A program made the translations under genes and the position numbers. Below the pieces are notes generated by a model. The model ran no database searches and had not been told where the DNA came from. It was given only the letters and a program-made list of their open reading frames with translations. A DNA stretch of 64,000 nt from Strongylocentrotus droebachiensis (taxonomy: Eukaryota; Echinodermata; Echinoidea; Camarodonta; Strongylocentrotidae), in assembly GCA_035222895.1 (NCBI GenBank), contig JAVYIG010002518.1:1-64000 (forward strand), read 5' to 3'. Below are positions 1 to 9,800 of this stretch, piece after piece; position 1 is the stretch's first letter, and each line of letters starts with the position of its first letter.

Positions 1-509
1 CAGCAGCATTGACCATGCACGCAGCGTGCGCCACGCGGTCCGCGTTTGTGGGTGCACCACCACGTGGCTTTGCTTTCCGCAATGATGATCGTGAACATCG
101 TGGCTTTTTAGCCTGGAATACGCCCAAGAACTAGTTAGCCTTAGCCTTATTAAATGGCTTAGGTGATAATTGATATGATATTAATATTACCTAGCCTTAA
201 TTTGCACCAATTTCCTTGTGCAAGAGTGATGTAAAATGTTCATTTTAACTGAAACGTGTGACCGATGGTGTGCAAAGCAGAAAGCTAGTCACACAATTCA
301 CAACTCTTTGCTAAGTAAATGCTAACGTTAGAGGTCTAAATGCAACAGTAAGCCAGTTGATAACTCAACATTTTTAGCATTCCTCCACTCAGCATGTTAC
401 CTTTTCGGGCGTCTGCAAGGCTTTGTCTTTAATGTGACGTAGATCTAGTCTAGGCTCGATATCTCACAAAAAGAGGAGACTTTTCATCACTTTAATTTTT
501 TGCTTGCAG

Positions 510-602
510 TTTGCTTGCAGAAATAAGCAGCACAAGGCCGACAATGAGGCACATGGCCAGCAATATGGGAGACTTCTACTGCCTGTTTTGGAGCCTTTTT
601 GA
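510..602 (+). CDS. Candidate terminal coding exon of an unrecognised upstream gene
   Basis: The tract up to position 509 is pyrimidine-rich and ends in an AG; a second AG lies 11 bases later, so coding could begin at 510 or 521. The frame reads through NKQHKADNEAHGQQYGR and then a leucine/proline-rich end to a TGA at 600-602. An AATAAA signal follows at about 761. The peptide has ordinary protein composition and the exon, stop and polyadenylation order is what a last exon should show. I do not recognise the protein. A GC-rich open frame at 3-134 could be an earlier exon of the same gene, but it ends in its own stop and I could not join it. Confidence 0.4.
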   Translation, partial: FACRNKQHKADNEAHGQQYGRLLLPVLEPF

Positions 603-758
603 AATAAATAATGACATGTTACTTGTGACTTGGTCAAGGACCTTTGTCAATATGTCAAGACTCGGCCAGGATTCATTGCACTTTTGCAGCCTGTGGCCAT
701 GGGATATCAATTTCCTTAATTTATATCTGTTGTAAAGTGATCAACAGCTTTGCTCAAA

Positions 759-766
759 ATAAAGCC
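759..766 (+). terminator. Polyadenylation signal of the upstream gene
   Basis: An AATAAA is followed after about 20 bases by a G/T-rich stretch (TTGTTGGTTTGTTT), the usual arrangement of a cleavage and polyadenylation site. It probably ends the transcript containing the candidate exon at 510-602. Confidence 0.5.
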
Positions 767-782
767 TTGTAAAATTGTTGGT

Positions 783-1265
783 TTGTTTCTTGGGTTCTCT
801 TGTAAGCTAAACCTCTGATATTGGGGACATTCTCTCAAGTGGGAAAGAGTCCCAATTCGGCCATGTGCTCATCTACTTTAGGGATAAATTGTTGCCCAGC
901 CATTTAAAAGTGCCTACAAAAGTACATTGCATGATGTAATTAGAAATAAAGAATGCTAGATGATTGAACCCGCCTGCTTTTCATTTTAATTAAAAACAAT
1001 GTTGAAATTATCTTTTTCAAGAGAAAATGGAAATTTAAAAAAAAAGCTTGTGGCCATCTAAGTTGAAGAATGTGCCAAGCATTTTGGAGGGGGAAAAAGG
1101 CAGATCGCTATTTTTTTTTTGAGGGGGAGGGGGGCCTAAATCAGCTGTTAAAGATGATAAATAACCTTCATGCTATAGATCTAGGCTCTTTATTGCATAA
1201 ACTCGTTGCTCATTTCCTCATCATGCATGGCATACTTTTGTAGGAACTAGGGCAATTACACAGTA
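783..1265. other. Intergenic stretch with nothing recognised
   Basis: AT-rich sequence with a second AATAAA near 944 and short poly-T/poly-G runs around 1110-1130. I see no coding potential or repeat structure that I can support. Confidence 0.4.
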
Positions 1266-1270
1266 ATTTA

Positions 1271-1456
1271 CAACCCACTTTAAAAAGTAAAAACTTGAAA
1301 AATCTTGATTGATATCATTTAAATTTGAATGTGTTTATGCTTCGTGCGTGACAAATTATTTTTGTATCAATTTTTTTTTTTTTTTTGGGGGGGGGGGGGT
1401 TGCGCGATTGTAAATTTAAGGATTTTCAAGTTTTTACCCGTTTTAAAGTAGGCACT
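1271..1456. mobile_element. Foldback MITE with poly-T/poly-G core
   Basis: The left end (CCCACTTTAAAAAG, then AAAACTTGAAAAATC) is matched in inverted orientation by the right end (GATTTTCAAGTTTTTACC, then TTTTAAAGTAGG). The arms are about 33 bp with a few mismatches. The middle carries a run of T followed by a run of G. There is no coding content. Confidence 0.55.
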
Positions 1457-1671
1457 TAAATTTGACCCAGAACAGTTCAGTCAGTTAACAATTTCATATT
1501 TAAATGAATGTAGGATGTAAAGCAAAAGCCTCATCTGTGGCCCTTCTTCAGCCCGATGGAGCAAATCTTGCTGGATTGTACCCATCGGAAAATTCATTCT
1601 GCTGCAGACTCTATGATGGACTCGACATGGACTGGATGAACCAGAGCTACGGTTGTGCCAGATATTGCATC

Positions 1672-2053
1672 TTGCGTGGTGCAAGTCTAGAAATGTTGAA
1701 CTTGAAAATCATGATCATGGTTGAGTTAGGTCTTGCGTGACCTGATAAAGGTTTCGAAGCGAAGAGCCTTAAGAGCTTACTTTGCGTAAAGTAAGAATTT
1801 GTTGGAAGTGTCAAGGCTCATTTGTGCCCAGCGTGGCACAAACCGAAAGTGGCACATGTTAGATGACGGTAGGTCTAGCGTGACCTGCAAAACATGGCTG
1901 GTGTGTGGGTCTCGCGTGGCCTTGGTTATTGTACAAGTTGTAACATGGGTCTTGCGTGGCCTTTCATTGGTTAGTCTTAGTGTAAGTAATGTTAAAACCC
2001 TAATGACATCGGGTCTTGCGTGGCCTTGGTCATTGGACAATGGGTCTTGCGTG
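1672..2053 (+). promoter_or_regulatory. Array of seven TNGCGTG motifs
   Basis: The heptamer TNGCGTG occurs at 1672, 1733, 1876, 1912, 1952, 2016 and 2047, all in the same orientation. Six sit in a shared context close to GGTCTTGCGTGGCC. TNGCGTG is the core of the xenobiotic response element bound by AhR/ARNT-type bHLH-PAS factors. The array lies about 1.8 kb upstream of the first confidently placed nucleolin exon. It could be a regulatory cluster or a decayed minisatellite; function is inference. Confidence 0.35.
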
Positions 2054-2281
2054 GCCCCGGTTGGTAGATTTAAATGACCCCCACAAAAGTGGCGGGTAGT
2101 ACCAAATCAACATGTGATGGTCTGAGCGCTTGGTGGATATACTGGTTGTGGCAGCGGGTGGTACCACGGCATGGCTTCTGGCTTTCTCCTCTCTATGGAT
2201 GATTGAGTCGTCGTCTTGCCCTACCAAACCTCCAGGCTTCACCCCCAGACCACTTCCACTCTCGCCGTCTATCATGTGTTT

Positions 2282-2290
2282 ATGGTAAGG
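2282..2290 (+). other. Possible start codon/splice donor of nucleolin exon 1
   Basis: An ATG at 2282-2284 is followed directly by GTAAGG, a good donor. Joined to the exon at 3832 it would give Met-Gly-Ala-Lys in the reading frame that runs through the whole nucleolin gene. The start context is weak and another ATG lies 9 bases upstream in a different frame, so this is only a candidate. Confidence 0.2.
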
Positions 2291-2318
2291 TACTAGTGTT
2301 AAGATACATGCTTAGTTG

Positions 2319-2556
2319 TAGACGAGGGTTCAGTGACTCAAAGACGTAACTCCATATTTTGCCCAAATGAGTATTTGATATCAAAATGTGGGCTTTCCAG
2401 GAACACAAAGATGTTTCTCCACCCAACACCCCATTGAAGTCAATCGCTAGTGAAACATATGCGCAACTCCGTCCCAAGTGGACCTCTATCTTTAAAACAC
2501 TTTTTCTCAAAATGGCCAAAATAGAGTTACGTCTTTGTATCACTGACCCCTCGTAG
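2319..2556. mobile_element. Foldback MITE, about 235 bp
   Basis: Near-perfect inverted ends of about 40 bp. The left reads GACGAGGGTTCAGTGA and then AAAGACGTAACTC; the right ends GAGTTACGTCTTTG, then TCACTGACCCCTCG. Both ends abut TA. It has no coding content. Confidence 0.6.
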
Positions 2557-2775
2557 ATGTTGCAAATATTGCAAATATTTACTCTAAAGACTACTCTAAA
2601 GTTATAACATTTTGCAAGCTCATAATAAGTGAAAATTCTCTTGTGTGTAGTATTACAGTCATAAACATATTTTCTGAAAATCCTTAAAACTTTACCCTTG
2701 CTTTTTCTTTCAGTAGGGTAGATGGTTTTGATTCTATATCAAATTCTTAAAAGTTAATAGCAATCAAGATTTAGT

Positions 2776-3180
2776 ATTAAAAATGAAGTTGAGTTCTGGT
2801 CATGCGATTGCATTGTGAAAGAAACGGTGTGGAACCGACCAGAAAAGGTTGATCATCTAGCATATAAGAATGTGTGTGTATTGCAAGGTTCTGGAATCAT
2901 CAAAATGATAAGAAATTCGGCCAAGACTTTGTAAAGTTACAAACATTGTACACAAAAAGATGTATATGGGACTACACGGACACGTGGCGTGAAAAGCCGG
3001 CCCCCCCCCCCCCCCCCCCGATTTTTACGATGTTACATGCATATTTAGAATATGAAGGCATTTGAAGGCACTTTTCAGGGAACATGTCTTATCTGATGTT
3101 CTTCCACACTTGCATAATAAGAATGAGTAACGCTCACAAATTATTTTTCACCTCTTCCCAGAACTCAACCTTCTCTTTAA
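2776..3180. mobile_element. MITE family B copy (about 400 bp)
   Basis: The ends are TGAAGTTGAGTTCTGG and CCAGAACTCAACCTTC, followed by TTTAA. The same element recurs at 42928-43322, 46341-46743, 52615-53000, 38394-38626 (partial) and 62850-63238. This copy lies in the opposite orientation to those near 43 and 46 kb. A run of about 18 C sits in the middle, at the place where other copies carry a G run. Confidence 0.7.
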
Positions 3181-3205
3181 GTTGGTTTTGTATAATATTT
3201 GTACT

Positions 3206-3352
3206 TCCCAAGTCAAGTATTCAAGTTTTTCAATCATTACAAAGATAGTAAGATACTTGTATAATAACATTATTATAAAATATATTATAAAAACCATAAG
3301 TATCTTACTATCTTTTTAATGATTGAAAACTTTGAATACTTTACTTGATCAA
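3206..3352. mobile_element. Short foldback element (about 145 bp)
   Basis: Inverted arms of about 50 bp (AAGTCAAGTATTCAAG through AGATAGTAAGATACTT, and the reverse complement ending ACTTTACTT) flank a short AT-rich loop. RNA or single-stranded DNA of this region would form a long hairpin. Confidence 0.6.
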
Positions 3353-3831
3353 TATATTTGGATTCTGCCCTGGTACGATTGATGTGACTTTTTTCTAAAT
3401 CAAGGAATGCAATACAACATTTTGAACAAAAGGTTTCTTCATTATTATATTAATTCAGTCATTAAAGTTAATCTGTATTGGTAACACATATGTTTGAAAG
3501 TCAGAAATTTTGCTTATTAAAATGTGAAATAAGTTGGTATTGCATGTGCGAACATTTATTGTCGAGTATTAAAATAGCCTGTGTAAGGTACTATGAAAAC
3601 TAATGTGTGCGAAAATCAGTCAAATATTTCTTTTACTTTCAATTTCTGTCAATTTTCAATTCATTTTTACATGTATGACGTATGAGGAAATTGTTAACCA
3701 TTACATACAGTGTAAATGTATCTGTGCGTACAGCCTGTACCACCCTTTTTATTATTTCTTGACTGGTCCAAATTCCCAAATGCGATATTACCTCTAATAA
3801 CCCACAATTGTTTCTCTTATTCATCTCACAG

Positions 3832-6800
3832 GGAGCCAAGACAGTTGAGGAGGCAGGAAAGAAGTAAGTTTTTAGTTCAGTTAACTTCAATTCACTTTAT
3901 TCAACCATTAAAAATCAAATGTACAATGCTTGTAATACAAGTAATGTGACATTGCTTTCATTGATTATGTATGTATTTTGATAGGAATTCCTAATTTCTG
4001 CCTCTTGTTGCTGATTACATCTCTTTGTGTCAAATGGTTTATGACTTACATGTATGCTCTACAAGCATTCTGTTTTTTTCTTTATTTCGTTCACACAATT
4101 GACATTCAATTGTGCACTAGAGACCTTAAGAAAATACTTCCACAAAACACGAGTGGAAAAAAATGATACAATAAAAAGAAATGGAAGAGGAAGGATAACA
4201 AAAAATATGTCTGGGTTATTTCCTTGAACAAAATCAAAGCATGTACTTGTAGGTACACAAAGTAAAGAAAATTGAAATTAAGTTGTTTCTTATACAGTAC
4301 AACCTGTCTGTAAAGATCACCCAAAAGAGGCAAGAAAAGTGGTCTTTGTAGACCAGTGATCACTAAAGCAGGTATGACTGTATTGCAACGAATGTCTTTT
4401 TGATAATGCCCTATGCTATTTTTTTAAGTTAATTTTTTTCTTCATTTTGTTACAGGTCTGGCAAGGGAAAGAAGTACAGCAATGTCCCACCTCCAAAGGC
4501 TGTAAGTATTTGATTGATGAAATGGCAAGGTTTTCGATGCATTTTAGTTCTTTATGGCGGCATTTGCTTGTCAGACTATAACGTGATGGATGTCATGTCA
4601 TTGTGGATATTAACCTATAATGATCATGTGTGATCTAGTGTTTTGTAGAGAACTTTTTGAGATACCGGTAGATGAAGGAAAACAATTATTCAGTTTCAAA
4701 CAGATGCTGTGGGTACATACATGGATATTCGCAAATACACCTGTGCTGAAATTGAAAATATTTGAATTCACTTGGTTGCGTTTTTCAGTGAATATAATTA
4801 ATGAATCCGAAATAATCTACTGACAGGGCGAATGTACTTAACTAGAGATCAAAGTGATTCAGCTTACGCAGTTAGTGTTAGATTTGATTGTGTTTGTTTA
4901 TACTTTATTTATACCTTTTTCTCTTTCTTTTTTGCGAAGGTTGAAGAGGAAAGTGACAGCGAGGAGTCTTCCGAAGACGAGGTCGAAGTCCCCGTCAAGA
5001 AGGGAGCCAAGAAGGTTGTGAAGCCACAGGAGAGCGACGATGACAGCAGCGAGGAAGAGAGCTCCGAAGAGGAGGAGGTTGCAAAGCCAGCACCCAAGGC
5101 CAAGAAGGCTCCAGTGAAAGCCGCCAAGCCCGCCCCTGCTGAGGAGAGTAGTGATGAAGATAGCAGCGAGGAGGAAGAGGAGGAGAAGCCCAAAGCAAAG
5201 CCCGCTGCAAAGCAAGCCAAGAAGCCTGCCCCCAAGAAGGTAGTCGCCAAGGAGGAGAGCAGTGATGATAGTGACGAGGAGGAGAGCGAAGAAGAGGTGG
5301 AGGCTAAACCAACCAAAGCAGCCAAGGCCAAGGCTGCTCCAGCTAAGAAGGAAAGCAGTGACGAGGAGGAGGATAGCGATGATGAAGACGACAGTGAAGA
5401 GGAGGAAGCCATGGAAGTGAAGCAGACCAAGGCTGCCGTCAAGAGGAAGAAGACAGAAGAGAGTAGCGAAGAAGAGGATAGTGATGAAGAAAGTGAGGAA
5501 GAGGGTGAGTAAAAGTTTGGAGAGATGTTTAAAATTCCTAAGTTTTTTAATCACTTCAATATTTTTCAGGGCTGTTAAATTGCAAGTGTATTTCGTGGCA
5601 AAATAAGAGACTAAGAGTGATTTGCAAGATTTCACTATGTTGAGGTCCACATTGGAGCAGAGTAGAAAGAAGTATTGTATTGTAAATGCTGTAGAGTTGA
5701 TATCAACTATTTCTTGGGCATAGCTGGCGTTGTAAAAATTTCTTGCATCTTGAATTGATTGCTCGATAGTTACATTCTTTTGAATTTGCACGGTGAAAAA
5801 AATACGAAGAATATTTAAAAATTGTTTTTCGTATTTATCGCAATTGACTGTTTAATTGGACACCTATATTTCCTCTTTGATGACCACAGACGCACCTCCA
5901 GCAAAGAAGGTTAAGACCCCAGCTGGTGCCAAGAAGCCCAAGGCCAATGGAGACTCTACCCCAGCCCCTGCCAATGGTAGTGATGGTAAGTTCTCTCAAT
6001 CAGGACTCCACTTTGCCTTCAATCTACGGGCAAATCCTGTTTTTACCAAGTTATCATACTTTACAAAATAATGTGTATGTTCTCTCTCATCATGTTTGTG
6101 TCGTACTCTCATGTGCAGAATTGTTCTGATACATTTGTAAGGGCTTTGAGATTTCCGTTTTGAATGTTACAAGACATTTTGCTTTCTATGCAGAATGGAA
6201 ATCGGAAGTTAATATGACGTGTCATCAAGCAAGTGTCAACTATGTTGACAATGTTCACTTTAAATGCAGTTTTGAATTGCTTTATTTTGACCAACCTGTT
6301 AATAATACATCTTATTGGCTGTGGTACATTGTAAGTGCAATCACATGATGTGTCGTGGGTTAACCTGTGAATGGATCATGCACAAGTCCCAGTCTAGGAT
6401 TCCATACTCACATAATTGTGAATTGAATTTCAATAATGTAGATGTGGGTTTCTAACAGTCGCGTATCTTTCTTTCAGACATGATCAGTATCTTCATTGCC
6501 AATGTGGACCCATCCACCACCGAGGAACAGATCCAGGCGTTCTTTGAAGAAAACGATGTCGCCTGCTCCAACGCACGCATGGTCAAGAGCAGAAAGTACA
6601 TGTACAATTTATTTATTTCTTAAAAAGTCAAAATTCAGGGATGCCAGTTTTTAAGCAATAGCCTGAATTTAGACCCTAGTGTTTTTTTTTAGACCACAGT
6701 TTAATCTTTTTGTGTACGAAAATTGTCATTCTTGGTGATTTTCAGGCTCTCTTATCAATTCTAACTGGCATCCCCGATCTAGGCTAATAGTGAAGCTTAC

Positions 6801-9800
6801 TTTATGTGTTACATAACTTTGTTGCACACTTGTTCTGATGGTAGCCTTGTAGTATCTACACTTAGCATTTTTGTTGTAGTTAATTGGAGAGGGTTGTCTG
6901 TTTCAATGTGCAGAAAGGTCATTATTCACCGACACAAGACTTGGTGAAAATACCATTAATGGGTGTTAGTCTCGCACCCTCAAGAAATACCCACTTGTCT
7001 CTCAGATAGTCTTCTAGATAATGCATAGATGGTAGGAAACTGCCCAGCATTACGTTAGGCCTGTTGGTCATAAAACACTTGTTATTTGGTAAACGTCCGA
7101 ATTGTGTTGAATTCCCCATGAGAATCCACTACTGTGCGTCTTTAAGACATCTTGAATCGATTGCACTGTTCTATGATGACTGATCTACTCTAGACATGAG
7201 AGATTCCTTTGGGAATTGGGATCCGATGTTGACTAAGAATCGAGGCATTTGTCTGAGAACCTTGCATTACGCTGTGTATTGACTGTTGTAAAACTTCAAA
7301 ATATGAGTGAAATTTCACTGAATTTGTGTAATTAAATGTGAATTGCTGCTACTTGCATCGAGTCTAAATGATATAGAGTTAATTGCTCCAGAAGGGGTGC
7401 ACAAGCAAATATCTTGCTGTTAATTGATTTTGAATAATTTTTGAAATGATTATCTGCCAGTCAGGATATTAGGCAATTTTTACAACTCACCTGCACAAAG
7501 CACGTTTTACTAACGATGACCATTCCCTTGTGTTTTCAGGTTCGCATACGTAGATGTAGCCACTGAAGAGGAGTTCAACAAGGCCATCGAGCTGAGCGAG
7601 TCTGAGCTGAACGGTAGCAACATCAGGTTGGAACGCGGGCGTAAGATGGACAAGACCCCTCAGCGTGGAGGACAATCGAATGAGAGGGCACCACCAAGTA
7701 AGATTAATATCCACATCTCAAATTCGGGGGGGGGGGGGTGTTAAAAAAATATCTTACATTGGACTTACCAATTATGGAAATACGTTGGCATCATTGAAAA
7801 TATTTTGTGAAAGATGTTGTTTCAAATCATTCATATTTTCTATTGGGTAGATTTCATGTTCTTGATGTGGAATTTATGAAAAGTCATTACATTTGTTGTA
7901 GAGAAATACATTCATGATTAAGCAGTATACTGCATGCTTTTATCTAATGGTAGTACAGTACGTAGATATTTACATGTTCTCAGTTGACATCCTTCAAATA
8001 AGGCATGCCTGTAGCTTCATAGACTACCTGCATGTAAGACCGAAGGGAAGATGAATGAGTCGGAACCACATGTACATGATTATTGATATCTTGTGCTAAC
8101 TAAGCTGGCCCAACATTCTTACATCTTTTGCTTAATAATATTTTAATGTACATTTAAAGATGCATTTTAATATCTTAATTTTTATTTGAATAAGTTTCAA
8201 TTAGTTTACTTGCATTTGAAAAAAATGTATGCCACATCATGTCCTATAAGAATAACATGACCAAAAGCAACCCTGTTGGATATTGAATGGATACTGAACA
8301 GATTAGGACCCTGTCGCATACAACTTACCATTGATAGTAACTTTGCCATGGAAACCTTTGTTTGATTGTCTATTGATGATGATGTCATGGTAGTCAATAT
8401 TGCAGGCAAAGTTACCATCATTGGCGAGTTATATGCAAGGGTATTGAATGGATCTGTAATGTATATTTAAAGATAATAGGTGTATGATATATGTTGACAT
8501 TGCTTTCCCTTTGCTCTCGTAGGGGGAAGAAGTGACGGATCGGATGAGCGAACACTGTTTGCCAAGGGACTGAGTTACAGCACCAGCAATGAGACACTGA
8601 TCGAGACCTTTGGCGCTGCAGATGCAAGGATTCCTATGAATGAGGAAGGCAGACCAAAGGGGTGAGTAGTCTCAGAGTTTGAGGATTGTTTTACCTGACC
8701 TAGAAAGCATGCGTGTGCTTGTTAGTAAGCAACCATGGGACTGATGGCTTTAAATCCTCTCTGAGGGACTTAGTACCAAAAGGCACAAGCCTCATTGACT
8801 TCGGTTTCAAACCCTGGACCTCCCAGTTATGAGACTGCTGCTCTACCACTGAGCCATCGTGCCTCAAGAAAAACTAGCCAAGCCAGATGATTCTTAGGCA
8901 GACCAATGCTGATCGTTCCTTAGGGGCGGTAGAGCTGATGATGTAGTCACTGTAAGGTTTCAGATATGTACGAGGGGAAGGATGGGGGGGGGGGGCAGAG
9001 GTTGTGATGTCCTTGGGTGCAAAGTGGCCGATAAATTAATTGATGAAAGATATTTTTGTTAAGACTTAAAAAAATGACTTCAAATGTCTGCAGTTAGAGG
9101 TCTCATATTTGAACTAAGAGCAGTGTATTGAATATAATCTCGAGTTTTGTCATAATGTTTTACTAATTTCTCTTTTAGATTTGCATTCATCGAGTTTGCT
9201 ACCGAGGAGGCTGCTGAGGAAGCCCTCAAGAATCATCAAGGAGTTGAGATTGATGGCTGGTCTTTGATGCTAGACTACTGTGGATCCAAGAGGAAGAACT
9301 TTGCATCTCCAGGTGGTCGTGGAGGAGGAGGACGCGGTGGTGGCGGACGAGGAGGAGGAGGACGTGGTGGTGGTTCATTCGGAGGTGGAGGTAGGCAAAA
9401 GTTACTTGCTCTATATCTGACTTGACGATTTCATGTAAATCAACATCTTTTGGCTCATGCATTATGCCATGTTTATCAGGAAGATGTATTTTTAAAATAA
9501 CCCCCTTGAGGATTTTTATTACTTTCTCGACTTCTCAAGTATTATCTTGAGAAATTAAAATGTAATTTAACTTGTAATACTGCAAATGTATCTCAGTGGT
9601 AAAAGAATTATAGGTAACATGCAAATAATGCTCAGTGGATTTGTAAAAGAGGTATTTGAAGACTTTAAAAAATTATATTATTTTTAAAATTTTTGTTTGC
9701 AACAGTTGTAGAATCATCTGCATCTAACTAAATTCAAAATGTTTTTATTCCCCAACCTGCTTCCTGTCCTTACTGCGTGAACATGTAACTCTGATACCTG

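Noticed and set aside
3-134. Open frame ending GFAFRNDDREHRGFLAWN as the true end of the upstream gene
   Set aside because: Kept only as a possibility. The frame is short, GC composition may favour it by chance, and the exon at 510-602 has better splice and polyadenylation context.
4512-4750. A second C/D snoRNA in a nucleolin intron
   Set aside because: A TTGATGA is present but there is no correctly spaced D box or terminal stem.
4898-5791. Long minus-strand open frame with a membrane-like hydrophobic composition
   Set aside because: It is antisense to the Glu/Asp/Lys-rich nucleolin exon, whose composition yields Leu/Ser/Phe on the other strand. The plus-strand frame has the splice sites and family match.
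8803-8868. A tRNA gene
   Set aside because: Box A and box B are present but the cloverleaf is degraded and the sequence continues as a dispersed SINE.
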